A stretch of DNA of 64,000 nt from Entamoeba invadens IP1 (lineage: Eukaryota; Evosea; Mastigamoebida; Endamoebidae). The stretch spans positions 735,479-799,478 of the forward strand of contig NW_004443648.1 of NCBI RefSeq assembly GCF_000330505.1, read 5' to 3'. Shown one piece after another: positions 40,622-50,143 of this stretch. The translations under genes were made by a program, and so were the position numbers. The notes below the pieces were generated by a model. It was not told the origin of the DNA and ran no database searches. It saw only the letters and a list, made by a program, of their open reading frames with translations. Position 1 is the stretch's first letter, and each line of letters opens with the position of its first letter.

Positions 40622-41260
40622 TCACTGTTCCAGTTGAGTCTTCAGCTGGATGAATGGAGTTAATTGTTCTTGTATGAACAAATCATTGACATATCCCAAA
40701 GACCATCCCCTCAAGTCAACGACGATAATGACTTCGATAGACGTCCCATCGTTTTTATCCTTTGCGACTCTGACTGATAACTTTTTGTATGCTCGAACGA
40801 CTTGGTCTTTATACGTATTTGCTTTATTTGAGTTCACACTTGATGACACGATATACACCTCTCCGTCTAACTCAAACCTCACACGCGCAAACACAAACTC
40901 CCGAGCAACAGAGAACGACCCCCATGGTAAATTTTGGACTTCTCGTTCTAAGGAATTTGTCCCGTGTTTGATTAGTGTTTCGTTCTCAATTAAATTTGGC
41001 TTCAGTAATTTGTCAAGTTGTGTATTTTCATATGCTTTCATTACAATATCAAATGGCTTTTTCACATAAATTTGATAACGGGATGTGTGTTCATTACCTT
41101 CACCTTGAAGAGTACAATACTCTAATACATTGGAAGGTGCTACTTGTGGTAGCCATTGTCGCTTTTTCATTTGTTTTACCCACACTTGAAGAGGACGTAC
41201 CATGTGATCAAGGTCTTCTTCAGTGTCGACTTGTGGAATGTTATCGATTTCTACGGTCAT
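40622..41260 (-). CDS. START-domain lipid-binding protein
   Basis: 212 residues with no signal peptide or membrane span, essentially one START/SRPBCC domain. Diagnostic segments are YQIYVKKPFDIVMKAYENTQ, then LPWGSFSVAREFVFARVRFEL (equivalent of the PVSPRDFV strand of StAR-related domains) and GEVYIVSSSVN, then a C-terminal helix. START domains hold one lipid (sterol, phosphatidylcholine, ceramide) in a closed cavity and carry it between membranes. The ligand is not predictable. Start ATG at 41260, first in frame. It sits 360 bases from the SelM-like gene. Confidence 0.8.
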   Translation of the reverse strand: MTVEIDNIPQVDTEEDLDHMVRPLQVWVKQMKKRQWLPQVAPSNVLEYCTLQGEGNEHTSRYQIYVKKPFDIVMKAYENTQLDKLLKPNLIENETLIKHGTNSLEREVQNLPWGSFSVAREFVFARVRFELDGEVYIVSSSVNSNKANTYKDQVVRAYKKLSVRVAKDKNDGTSIEVIIVVDLRGWSLGYVNDLFIQEQLTPFIQLKTQLEQ

Positions 41261-41634
41261 CTATTTTTTTGACAGTTTTTGAGTTCATTTCGGTCTTTTT
41301 GAAGTTTGTCACTATTTGTGATAAAACAACAAATAAATGTGACACTTCGATAAAGTTATTACATTAAAAGATATCATCATCATATCCTCATAAGTTAGAA
41401 TTTAACTAAATTCAAAAAAGTAGGTTGAATATCACCAAACAACACAGAAGTTATAAAAGCAAACAATTTATTCTCACAATAATTTATTATAAATTTATTA
41501 ATTAAATACTAGTAATAAATAGTTTAATTAAAGACAGATTATTCTATTAATAACTATATTTTATTATAAAAATAAACTACTATAGATTATGGTAAAAAAA
41601 CTATATGAAAAAGGAAAGAAAAAAAGACTAAGAA
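41261..41634. other. AT-rich spacer
   Basis: About 370 bases, nothing recognised. Confidence 0.45.
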
Positions 41635-42099
41635 TCAATTGATTATTTCTTTGAAAGCAAAATCTTTGTCATCAATTTCATTTGCTTTGAACGCTTTGAC
41701 GTCTTCGATGAAAAACCCACGTCTATCAAGTAAGTTTTCAATCTGCGTCTTTTTGAATCCTTCGATATTAATTTCCTCAATAAGTTGCCCAGTGATATCA
41801 TAGAAAGCTATTGCTGTCTTGTTTGAACCTATTTTTAATAGAAGTGGGCTGTGTGTCAATTCCTTTGATTCAACTTTCACATTTTTATATACGGTAATTA
41901 ATATTCAAATTTAACGAGCTAAAAATAAGACAAACTAATTCTCGTATTTTCCATTCAAAAACGAAGCTACTCCAGGCTCTGTTTTTAATGTACAAGTCTT
42001 TGGCACGTATACCACGGCTCGAAAATATCTATCGTAATTTTCTTTCAGAGTAGCGTCTTCCGCGTATGAGAGTGCAAATAAAAGAATTAGAGTGAACAT
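41635..42099 (-). CDS. SelM/Sep15-like secreted thioredoxin-fold protein with one active-site Cys, two exons
   Basis: Exon 1 (41936-42099) codes a signal peptide (MFTLILLFALSYAED) and a beta-strand/motif region RAVVYVPKTCTLK; exon 2 (41635 up to about 41848) codes SNKTAIAFYD...GQLIEEINIEGFKKTQIENLL and ends KEIIN. Together they follow the Sep15/SELM plan: strand, redox motif, helix, strand, turn and a terminal helix. In SELM the motif is CGGU or CGGC; here it is PKTC, so only the second position is a Cys. The donor GTTTGTC at 41935 is clear. The acceptor is uncertain: CACAG before 41848 keeps phase, but the reading from about 41883 aligns better and I found no TAG for it. An ER-lumen redox or folding role is inferred from the family. 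Confidence 0.6.
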
Positions 42100-42400
42100 G
42101 ATTTAATTTTATGAAGTTCATTGGATTTCTTCAAAGCACTTGGAATTTTCAACACAAAAAAAATGTTATTGGAATGTTTTTATTTGTGAATAAAACTGTT
42201 TTAACAACAAAAATGTTATTTAAAATGCTATTATAAATGTTTATTAAAATGTTATTGATATTAGAACGAATAAAAAGAAATAATAAAAATATAATATATT
42301 TTATTAATGATATAGAATTACAATTGACTTAGTAAGTATCTCTAAGTTTACAGTCTAAACGAAACGAAAGACTAAAGTGAGTTGAGAAAGTTAGTTTCAA
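42100..42400. other. AT-rich divergent promoter region
   Basis: About 300 bases between the SelM-like and GNA1 genes. A/T runs; the TATA-like box of GNA1 follows. Confidence 0.45.
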
Positions 42401-42410
42401 GTATTTAAAC
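42401..42410 (+). promoter_or_regulatory. Entamoeba TATA-like box upstream of GNA1
   Basis: GTATTTAAAC matches the published E. histolytica TATA-like consensus GTATTTAAA(G/C). It lies 25 bases before the ATG at 42435, the short distance normal in this genus, and rules out the TTG at 42411 as the start. Confidence 0.75.
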
Positions 42411-42434
42411 TTGAAGAGAAATAACAATGCGTCA

Positions 42435-42920
42435 ATGAGTGAATTGTTTGTTTTAGACTTTCCGTATCCGCGTGTCGGGGCTATTGAATTTCGACCGCTA
42501 AGTCGCAACGATTACACGAAAGGGGTATGTAAGGTGTTAAGTCAACTGACCACTTGTGAGACATCAAAGAAGAGATTTGAAGAGGTCTTTGATGCGATTC
42601 AGTCGCATTCAAATTACTTTGTAATTGTTGCAGAAGACATCGAGACACATCAAATAGTGACAATGGGGACTCTATTAGTGGAGTCAAAATTCATTCATGG
42701 GGGAAGTAATGTAGGTCATATTGAAGATATTGTTGTGTCACAGGAATATAGAGGATTGGATCTGGGAAAAGTCTTAATCACCACTTTACTCGAAATTGGT
42801 AAAATTGAAAAATGTTATAAAGTCATTTTGGACTGTAACGATAAGGTACTCAAATTCTACGAGAAGTGCGGATTAACAAAGCATGGTAACTGTATGGCTC
42901 ACTATTACATCGAGCAGTAG
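42435..42920 (+). CDS. GNA1: glucosamine-6-phosphate N-acetyltransferase
   Basis: 161 residues from the ATG at 42435; the frame upstream opens with TTG and lies in the 5' leader. A GNAT-fold enzyme that moves acetyl from acetyl-CoA to glucosamine-6-phosphate in UDP-GlcNAc synthesis. Matches to eukaryotic GNA1 are extensive: FRPLSRNDYTKGVCKVLSQLT, the strand VGHIEDIVVSQEYRG with the acetyl-CoA pyrophosphate loop YRGLDLGK, and CYKVILDCNDKVLKFYEKCGL. UDP-GlcNAc feeds glycosylation, GPI anchors and, in Entamoeba, the chitin of the cyst wall. Length fits human GNPNAT1. No odd features. Confidence 0.95.
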   Translation: MSELFVLDFPYPRVGAIEFRPLSRNDYTKGVCKVLSQLTTCETSKKRFEEVFDAIQSHSNYFVIVAEDIETHQIVTMGTLLVESKFIHGGSNVGHIEDIVVSQEYRGLDLGKVLITTLLEIGKIEKCYKVILDCNDKVLKFYEKCGLTKHGNCMAHYYIEQ

Positions 42921-43305
42921 AGATATATATTCATTTTTAGTTGCTTCTATTTAGTTTAAGGTATAGTTAATGAAACCATACATATTAAATACTACAGGTA
43001 ATAACATTTATATACCATTAATATAACAACTACCATAAGTTTTAGTATTTAATTATTAATAATATAATAATATAATAATAAAATACCAACAAAAACTATT
43101 ATTTACAAATAATAAACGCAAATAGAACAACTAATTAAATAGTTAAAAGAAGTAAAATAAGATAACTTTATGAAACCCTTCAACATTGTCAAAATATGAA
43201 GAAAAGTGTTAATAAAATAGTAAAAAGTAGAAATGAAGAACCCCAATAATAAATAAGAAAATAAACATCAAGTTTAAGAACTTTAAACAACAAAACCTAA
43301 GAGAA
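42921..43305. other. AT-rich spacer
   Basis: About 385 bases; A/T runs only, probably holding the promoter of the RRM gene. Confidence 0.45.
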
Positions 43306-44052
43306 ATGACTAAGTTGTACGTAGGGAACCTGAGCTTCAAGACCACTGAAGAAGCTATGAAAACTCACTTTGAGTCCTTTGGTAAAGTGAAAGAATGCCG
43401 CCTGATGATCTACAGAGGCTATTCCAAAGGTTTTGGTTTTGTTGAGTATGAGACTGAAGAAGATGCCAAGAAGGCCGTTGCTTCAACTGGCGCTGAGTTC
43501 GACGGAAGAAAAGTTAGAGTCGAAGTAGCTAGACCACCAGTCGATAGAAGTCAAAGACAACCAAGACAACCACGCGCTCCAAGACAACCAAGAGAAGCCG
43601 CCCCAAGAGCAGAAGGCGAGAAAGCTGAAGCCCAAGCTCAAGAAGGATCAACTCAACCAAGAGGATACAGAAGATTTAACAATGAAAGAAGACCAGTCTA
43701 TAACAGAAGAAGAAGAAATGAAGCTCCAAAGTCTGAAGAGAAACAAGAATTCTCTGAAACTCTTGTCTTTGTCGGAAACCTTGCTTTCGCTGCCACCGAC
43801 GACGATCTTAAGAAGACCTTCGAGAAATTCAACGTCGTCTCCGCTAAAGTCGTCACCTTCGGAAGAACTTACGTCAAGTCTAAGGGATTCGGTTTCGTCG
43901 AATTGAAGACTAAGGAAGACCAACAAAACGCTATTAAGGAACTCAACCAATCCACCCAAATGGAAAGAAAAATCACTGTCTCACCAGCTTTCAAGAAGCA
44001 AGAGAAGAAGGCAGAAGAGGTTGCTGCCCCAGCCAAGGATGTTAAGGCTTAA
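43306..44052 (+). CDS. RNA-binding protein with two RRM domains
   Basis: 248 residues. RRM1 at about 2-75: RNP2 KLYVGNLS and RNP1 SKGFGFVEYE. A basic Arg/Gln/Pro-rich linker (about 80-140) contains QPRQPRAPRQPREA and RRRRN. RRM2 at about 148-225: RNP2 TLVFVGNLA and RNP1 SKGFGFVELK. The tail is Lys/Glu/Ala-rich. The codon choice (AGA, CCA, GTC, many G/C third positions) is much more biased than in neighbours, a sign of high expression. A nucleolar or mRNP role is plausible; proteins of this plan include nucleolin-like and TIA-like factors. Confidence 0.88.
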   Translation: MTKLYVGNLSFKTTEEAMKTHFESFGKVKECRLMIYRGYSKGFGFVEYETEEDAKKAVASTGAEFDGRKVRVEVARPPVDRSQRQPRQPRAPRQPREAAPRAEGEKAEAQAQEGSTQPRGYRRFNNERRPVYNRRRRNEAPKSEEKQEFSETLVFVGNLAFAATDDDLKKTFEKFNVVSAKVVTFGRTYVKSKGFGFVELKTKEDQQNAIKELNQSTQMERKITVSPAFKKQEKKAEEVAAPAKDVKA

Positions 44053-44456
44053 GTTATTTCTTAGGTTTTGCTTACGTTTCATTGATTCGTTTTTTATTTC
44101 TTTTCTGTTCGTTCTTTCCGCCATTCTCAAAATCTCAAATATTCAAACATTTTTTTGAGTTTTAGGGTTGAACGGTGTTTGGGTCTTAAAATGTTATATA
44201 TAACATTTTAATGTCATATCAAGATAAAAAAATCAAATGATTTTTTAACCACCGATTTGGTGGATCTTAATAAATGAAGAAAAGAACTTGAAAACAATTC
44301 TGGGAATGGGAGAACCAATAATGAATTGCATGAAGGAATGGTATAGTAATACAATATAATAAATATACTATACAAAATAGGTTGTTAATATTTTATACAA
44401 CCCGAAATGATTGTAAAAAAGAAAGAGTTTCTGTGAAAGAACTCGATTATTATTGA
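44053..44456. other. spacer between RRM and auxilin genes
   Basis: About 400 bases. A short palindromic run, AATGTTATATATAACATT (44190-44207), could be a structural or regulatory site; nothing else seen. Confidence 0.4.
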
Positions 44457-45749
44457 ATGTCTCAGAAACAGGACATCTTTGCTTCACTGGACATGAATGG
44501 CCGTGCACAAAAGAAACAAAAAATTACGGTGAGTAAGGCTCAACAAACCCAGAGTAATGTGCGCACAGAAAATTTCCAGAACACAGATATTTTGTTCCAA
44601 ACACCGACGTCACACCAAACAAATACAGACGTTTTCGGATCTTTACTACAGACATCTCCTAAACAACCAGCAAATCCTCCTGTAACGCCCGCGTTCGAGT
44701 TTTTGGAAGGATCTAGTTTGTCACATACAAGCGGCTCACCAACACCAAAAACTCCATCACCAAGTCGTTCACCAAATAACACAAATTTGTTCGACTTCAC
44801 GGAAGCACCAAAGACCTCAAAATCCCCAGTTGCAAACGTTTCATTTGACCTCACAGACAAAACTCAGAGCGGGAAAGGTGGATATGTCAGACAAGCTTCA
44901 GCACCACCAAAAACAGAGAACTTGAGATATGGGAAAGAAGCTAAAGAAAATAAAGAGAATAAAGGTAATGACTTTTTCGCTTCTTTGAACTTCGCTAAGC
45001 CGAAACAGACCGAAACTGCACAACAAAACAGCTCAATGTTCGACACCCCAAATACAAACAACTCGGTCAACGACTTTTTCACTTCCCTCTCACAACCAAA
45101 AACTCCAGAAAACCAAAAGAAATGTGATATTCCAAAGACCGAAAAATCCCCAGTTGATATCGACTTTTTCTCTTCGACACCACCTAAAAAAACAGAAGAA
45201 GAAAAGAGCACAGAAACAACAAACGCTGAGGCCAACTCGTTTGGCTCGAAACCACAAAGTCAGGCTTCGCCAAATGAAACAGAACAACAAAAAGAGGAAA
45301 AGAAGTCTGACAACATCATGGACTTCTTCTCGTCTGTTCCATCAAGCACCACACCATCAGAGAAAAAGTCCAACTTTGTTGACCCACTCGCCGAGACCAC
45401 AGAAGAAGAGGAAGACCCGACAAAAATTGTCTACGGCAACAAGACGGAGCTGAGTGTTAGTATGGTGAATGAGTGGGCGTATGAAAAGGGCACTACTCAG
45501 AGGAAGAATATCCGGTCGTTGTTGAAAACGCTGCAGGACATTTTGTGGGAAGGACAGAAGTGGAAGAAGCTTGGGATGACGGATCTGTGTGACTATGACG
45601 GTGTTGTTACCTGGTATAAAAAGGCTGTTGTGTTGATCCACCCAGACAAGAACCAATTCAGAAGTCAAGACCAATTGGAATGCGCACAGGTGCTCTTCGA
45701 CCACGTTAGGAACTCGTACAACATCTTCCGTAAAACGGAAAAAAAGTGA
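44457..45749 (+). CDS. auxilin-like J-domain protein (clathrin uncoating)
   Basis: 430 residues. The first 310 are disordered and rich in Ser/Thr/Pro/Asn, with repeated short motifs of the form DxF (NDFFTSL, IDFFSS, MDFFSS) and DIFASL that in auxilins bind clathrin heavy chain and AP-2. The last 105 residues are a J domain of auxilin/GAK type: WEGQKWKKLGMTDL, then VLIHPDKN with the HPD tripeptide, and DHVRNSYNIF. It would recruit Hsc70 to coated vesicles to strip clathrin. No kinase or PTEN-like domain, so it resembles yeast Swa2 or plant auxilins. Start ATG at 44457. Confidence 0.9.
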   Translation: MSQKQDIFASLDMNGRAQKKQKITVSKAQQTQSNVRTENFQNTDILFQTPTSHQTNTDVFGSLLQTSPKQPANPPVTPAFEFLEGSSLSHTSGSPTPKTPSPSRSPNNTNLFDFTEAPKTSKSPVANVSFDLTDKTQSGKGGYVRQASAPPKTENLRYGKEAKENKENKGNDFFASLNFAKPKQTETAQQNSSMFDTPNTNNSVNDFFTSLSQPKTPENQKKCDIPKTEKSPVDIDFFSSTPPKKTEEEKSTETTNAEANSFGSKPQSQASPNETEQQKEEKKSDNIMDFFSSVPSSTTPSEKKSNFVDPLAETTEEEEDPTKIVYGNKTELSVSMVNEWAYEKGTTQRKNIRSLLKTLQDILWEGQKWKKLGMTDLCDYDGVVTWYKKAVVLIHPDKNQFRSQDQLECAQVLFDHVRNSYNIFRKTEKK

Positions 45750-45786
45750 ACTGGTAAACTAATTAAAAAGATAATTAGTTTGTCTC

Positions 45787-46233
45787 ATGCACGTCCTAAT
45801 TTTTAAAGCAATACAATTTGTAATGTTTATGTTTTATGGGATCGGTTTTGGACTGCACATCTGCGCTATTTACTCAGCTAAACAAAACGGGCCGTGGCTT
45901 TTCTTTGTTAACGGGAATTTCTCGTTTTTGTTTAATGTGCCAATTGCTATGTGTGCGATTTCTTTGGCTTTCCAGCACTTTTGGTACAAAAATGAAAGCC
46001 ATAGAAAGGGATTTGGCAACGTGTGGATAAACGCAATACTCGTAGCTGTGAATCTCACAGCCGTGGTTGTTGGTTTTTATTTCTTTGCATGGAAGTCGAT
46101 ACCAGTCACGTTTGTTGGTCAATCGCTCTTTGTGTCTGTCGCATTTGGTGTTCTTGGGTTTGTCTCTTTATTTTTCCTCTTTAACTGTTCCATCTTTCCA
46201 CCATTTTTAAATGAGAGGATCGAATCTGAATGA
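45787..46233 (+). CDS. four-span membrane protein, unrecognised
   Basis: 148 residues, mostly four hydrophobic segments (about 5-30, 43-63, 80-103, 110-137) with short loops and a charged tail (NERIESE). The N-terminal 30 residues with FYGIGFGLHIC and Cys/Gly near the helices are not diagnostic. Only 37 bases separate it from the auxilin stop. Base use is coding-like, so the gene is likely real. No family assigned. Confidence 0.65.
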   Translation: MHVLIFKAIQFVMFMFYGIGFGLHICAIYSAKQNGPWLFFVNGNFSFLFNVPIAMCAISLAFQHFWYKNESHRKGFGNVWINAILVAVNLTAVVVGFYFFAWKSIPVTFVGQSLFVSVAFGVLGFVSLFFLFNCSIFPPFLNERIESE

Positions 46234-46567
46234 TGTGGAATGAACAAACTCAATAACAGAAATTTACTCAAGTCTTTGAATAATGAAGAAAATGATGGTT
46301 ATCAATTCTAATAAATAATTCCATTTTTTATTATAAACAAAAGCTATTTCCATTTTTCTAAGTTTTATTCAGTTTTTTGCTTTTTTGTTTTTTTTGATTA
46401 TTGACTTGAACTAATATTTATAATAAAATAATTAATAATTCTAATAAAAAAACGAAAACTCAAAATATTACACTCACTTTTCAACATATTCGTTTTGCTG
46501 TTTGTTGGAAAAATCACAAGTTGTCACAAGTGAGATGTGCGACGTATCGGAGAACTCATAAAGGCAT
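46234..46567. other. AT-rich spacer
   Basis: About 330 bases upstream of the SCYL gene; T-rich, no element seen. Confidence 0.4.
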
Positions 46568-48415
46568 ATGAAATTCTTCCGGTCACTCTTCCACACGACC
46601 ATCCCCGTCTCCCATGAGGAGCCCATCACCTCTTTTCACAATGGACGCACTACGACGTCTTTCTCCCATGCTGTCCACACCGAAACATATGCACCTTTAT
46701 GTGTTCTCTCTTTTCCTTCTTCAAACCCGAAACTCATCAACGAGAATGCTCTTAAAATGATTAAAACGGTCCATCACAAGAACATCTTAAAGACTTTGGA
46801 TGTCATTTCGAAGGACAAATCGATATTTGTGTTATTTGAAGAATCGGTTCCGTTGTCGTTATTTGTTAAGACGTATTTGCTGGACACCAACGAGATCATG
46901 CTTGGACTGTATACGATCTCGTCAGCTCTCGACTTTTTACATCAGAACGGATATAAGCACCTTTCGTTCTCAATGGAGTCGGTGTTTGTGACGAAATCGG
47001 GGGAGTGGAAGTTGGGGGATTTACAATTTGTGTTCAAAGAAGCGCCGAGTAATTTGGCAAATAATTTTGTGCAGAGGGACGAGAAGAAGATGTTCTGGCA
47101 GTTTGCGAATTGTTTCAAAAACGCGCCAAAGGAGATTGTCGAAATTTTGAAGGAAAACCGGATCGACACGATCGAGGAAATTCTCTTCAACTCGAATATC
47201 CAGGCGATACCTATCATCACGGTGTATAAGACGATTCATAATTACACTCTCCTTGACGAAAATGCGAGAAAGACGTTTTTGAAATATTTGGCGGGGCAAC
47301 GGTTGAAAGACAACTTTCTGTGTTACACTGTGTTGCCGTTTTATATCAAAATATTTGAGAGCGAACTTATCGAAGCGCGTTTTGTGGTTGAACCAATTTT
47401 GAGACTGTCAAATGGACTGACTGAGTTTGAGTTTGAAAGGGAGATAGAACCAGTCATTGTCAAACTCATTGAGTCAACGCTGCAAATTCGGTACAACACG
47501 TTGTGTAATCTGAGAAGTTGTATTGAACAAATGAACACCAAGTTTGTTGAAAAGATAGTGCCGACGATTATGGTCATGTGTGAAGATAGTAATGAGAGTA
47601 TTCGAGATGCAAGTTTGAGGGGGTTGTGTGCTGTGTTGGAGAAAACAAAAGGAGAAACGAAGAACTTGATATATGAGAGGTTTTTGAAGGGGATCCACGA
47701 CTCTTCGATTCACGTGAGAACGAATGCAGTGATTTGTGTTGACAAATCACTGGGGAAGTTTGAAGACTTACGGACGAGAGAGTTGGTTATTATGGCGGCA
47801 AAACAAGCAACCAAAGACTTTAGTCTTGAGATGCGACTGTCTGTGATGAGCTCATTAAACAAAATCATGAAACTGTTTACTGGAGAAGAGTTGGCGCTTA
47901 AAGTACTTCCGCTCATTCCAACATTTTTGATAGACAAACGCACTGATGTGAGAAGCAAAGCAAGAAGCGTGTTTGGGTATGCTAGTGCGGAACTTTTGAA
48001 GTACTCAGAAACCCTTGATGACTTGCAAAATTTGACGATGCCCGATTTGAAGCAAAAGGAGACGGAAGTTGTGAGAGCGGAAAATGTCCCAGTGCAGCGC
48101 GTACACAATTCAGAAAAATCGGAGGCGTTTCTGAAGGAGAGATGCGACAAAAAAATCGAAAGAGCAAAGACCGAGGAGTTGTTTCGCGGACTTGTTGTGT
48201 CAAAAGGAGCTGCAACATTACCTGCGAATGTCGACAGGGCGAAACGTGAAAGCACTGAATCACTGGAGGCGTCGTTTGAAGATAACAAATCAACGAGTGA
48301 GAAACAAAATGCGTGGGGGACGAACGAGGCGAATGAAGGGTATTGGGGTGAGTGGTCGAAGGCGGTAGAAACGACGAAGACCAACAACAACATGAGTTAT
48401 GACGTTGTTATATGA
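46568..48415 (+). CDS. SCY1-like (SCYL) pseudokinase with HEAT repeats
   Basis: 615 residues. The N-terminal 200 residues are a kinase-like fold: NALKMIKTVHHKNILKTLDVI, then SALDFLHQNGYKHLSFSMESVFV. The catalytic HRD is replaced by HLS and the DFG region reads LGDLQF, so it should be inactive. HEAT repeats follow (about 240-480), including VPTIMVMCEDSNESIRDASL, typical of Scy1/SCYL1. The tail is charged with Trp-containing motifs (GYWGEWSKAV). SCYL1 proteins act in COPI-dependent Golgi-ER traffic, SCYL2 in clathrin traffic; the tail lacks a dilysine COPI end, so which branch is unclear. Confidence 0.85.
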   Translation: MKFFRSLFHTTIPVSHEEPITSFHNGRTTTSFSHAVHTETYAPLCVLSFPSSNPKLINENALKMIKTVHHKNILKTLDVISKDKSIFVLFEESVPLSLFVKTYLLDTNEIMLGLYTISSALDFLHQNGYKHLSFSMESVFVTKSGEWKLGDLQFVFKEAPSNLANNFVQRDEKKMFWQFANCFKNAPKEIVEILKENRIDTIEEILFNSNIQAIPIITVYKTIHNYTLLDENARKTFLKYLAGQRLKDNFLCYTVLPFYIKIFESELIEARFVVEPILRLSNGLTEFEFEREIEPVIVKLIESTLQIRYNTLCNLRSCIEQMNTKFVEKIVPTIMVMCEDSNESIRDASLRGLCAVLEKTKGETKNLIYERFLKGIHDSSIHVRTNAVICVDKSLGKFEDLRTRELVIMAAKQATKDFSLEMRLSVMSSLNKIMKLFTGEELALKVLPLIPTFLIDKRTDVRSKARSVFGYASAELLKYSETLDDLQNLTMPDLKQKETEVVRAENVPVQRVHNSEKSEAFLKERCDKKIERAKTEELFRGLVVSKGAATLPANVDRAKRESTESLEASFEDNKSTSEKQNAWGTNEANEGYWGEWSKAVETTKTNNNMSYDVVI

Positions 48416-48505
48416 CGGACAGGTTTTGTCTTTTATAATGTTAATTAAACTGTTTATACCATTTTCTTCGAGATGATCAACTTAAGTATTTAGGGTATGT
48501 GTGAA

Positions 48506-50143
48506 TTACACTTTGAGGTAGGCTCTCTTCACGAAGGGCACGGCAAAGAAGTCGAAGGGCGTGAAAGTGAGCGACGTAGAACTCTTGACGAATTCGATGA
48601 ATTCCATCTCTTTGAAAATCGACTTTAAGTCGGTGTTATAGAATGTGGGCTTGAAGTCTTGGGCTTCTAATTTCGAAGTCAAGCAGCTTGCAGATGTGCT
48701 TGAAGTTGTAGGATGTGACCAACATATCAACGTGTTCAAACAATGTGTTGTGAGGTGCGGACATACATTTGAACGCGCTTCGTCGTCTTCCAAAATTGTT
48801 TTGTCATTGAGCAATAGTACTCGAACAGATTCACTAACAAAGCAGAAGGGGTCCTCTTCGAATATCTTCCCAAATTTCCGTTTCAAGAAGTCTAACAAGG
48901 TGTTCAACCCAATAGAAATTTGAAGAGAAGTTTGTGTGTTGCACAAGTCTTGTGTCTTCGAAGTCAATGCGTTGAACATAAGTAAATTAAGAAGGCGCGT
49001 GGCCTCTCTTAAAACCAGTTTTTGTAACGGTGGGACCAATTCAAAGGTGGTGAATTCCGTTCTGAGTTGTTCGAATTCGTCCATTATGGGTTTGAAGTTT
49101 TCGCAACGCCCCTCAAACAACTGGTCGACAGCGGCTTTAAGTTTCGGCACCATCAACGACATAACAGAAGAGTACAACTCTTTGTTAATTTCTTTGAGCG
49201 ACGCGTTAAAGTGGTTCAACGGAATTGAACGACTCTTTTCAGCTTCTTTCAAAAGCATCAAATAGAGTCGTGTGAGTGACGAGAGTAAATACAACCCTTC
49301 TTGGAATTTCATCAAGTCGTGTTTCGTTGCTTTTGCGATGTCTTGTATGATGACATTTGACACGATATTATCTGTATTGAAAACGTCGTTTTTTGTGAGA
49401 GCGTCGAACATGAGTTGTGTGTATATTGTATTTCTTCCATGTGTTTCAATTTCCATTTGCATGAAAATTGCGGCGTTTGCGATATCTTTTTGTAACTCGT
49501 TGAATGGAGAAGGCAGCGAGACCGTTTCTTGTTCATGCAAATTGATTCTAACACTTTTGTGTCGATATTTGATAGTCTCCGGTGTTGTGTCGCTTGACAT
49601 AGCTTTCTGTTGCGAAAAGACATTTGCACTATTTCTTTGTTTGAGCATTAAGGTCTTAACAAAAGCCGTGTTTTCTTGTTTAGTAGCGTCTGAGTTAGCC
49701 TTTTTGTGTGATATTTTGCAATCGAAGCCTATGTTATTATGTTGAAGAATATTACCATACTCGAACACTGCGGCGTAGTGCAAAGAGAATTTGTACTTTT
49801 TGTAATTAAATTCGACTGTTTTTTCTTGCACTTTTGCGATGAGTAAATCGGAAAGGTCTTGTGAGAAATTGAAGAGTTCGCCTTGCTTTGACTTTGCACT
49901 GACTACGCGAACGGTGATGAGTTTTGGTTTGTAAGTCCCTTGGGAAGTACTTTTTGTGATAAACGTTGAAATAAATTCGAATTTCACATTGATGGTCGTG
50001 TTTAATTGTACCTTGTCAGAAACACCACTGTTCTTGCCTCGGTCATAACATATAGTGATTGGATCAATCTCTGTAGAGAGACCACTATAATCGATCCGCG
50101 AAATAACAAAAGTCACTTTGATCTTCTGTTCCTTTTTCTTCAT
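48506..50143 (-). CDS. NT-C2 plus DIL-like domain protein
   Basis: 545 residues. The first 140 residues have alternating beta strands (IKVTFVISRIDY, VQLNTTINVKFEF, KLITVRVVS) like the N-terminal C2 (NT-C2) of EEIG1/EHBP1-type proteins. From about 230 the protein is helical and resembles a dilute (DIL) domain: LYSSVMSLMVPKLKAAVDQL, then REATRLLNLLMFNALT, then SLQISIGLNTLLDFLKRKF. DIL domains, named from myosin V tails, bind cargo adaptors. C2 plus DIL without a motor would suggest an organelle or actin linker. Both assignments are by pattern and moderate. Start ATG at 50143 after a T-rich leader. Confidence 0.55.
   Translation of the reverse strand: MKKKEQKIKVTFVISRIDYSGLSTEIDPITICYDRGKNSGVSDKVQLNTTINVKFEFISTFITKSTSQGTYKPKLITVRVVSAKSKQGELFNFSQDLSDLLIAKVQEKTVEFNYKKYKFSLHYAAVFEYGNILQHNNIGFDCKISHKKANSDATKQENTAFVKTLMLKQRNSANVFSQQKAMSSDTTPETIKYRHKSVRINLHEQETVSLPSPFNELQKDIANAAIFMQMEIETHGRNTIYTQLMFDALTKNDVFNTDNIVSNVIIQDIAKATKHDLMKFQEGLYLLSSLTRLYLMLLKEAEKSRSIPLNHFNASLKEINKELYSSVMSLMVPKLKAAVDQLFEGRCENFKPIMDEFEQLRTEFTTFELVPPLQKLVLREATRLLNLLMFNALTSKTQDLCNTQTSLQISIGLNTLLDFLKRKFGKIFEEDPFCFVSESVRVLLLNDKTILEDDEARSNVCPHLTTHCLNTLICWSHPTTSSTSASCLTSKLEAQDFKPTFYNTDLKSIFKEMEFIEFVKSSTSLTFTPFDFFAVPFVKRAYLKV

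Noticed and set aside
41919..41935. 17-base intron in the SelM-like gene (GTTTGTC to TTTTTAG)
   Set aside because: Too short for spliceosomal removal in this genus, and the following frame stops soon.
47710..48393. 227-codon minus-strand frame inside the SCYL gene
   Set aside because: Shadow of the HEAT-repeat coding sequence; no domain.
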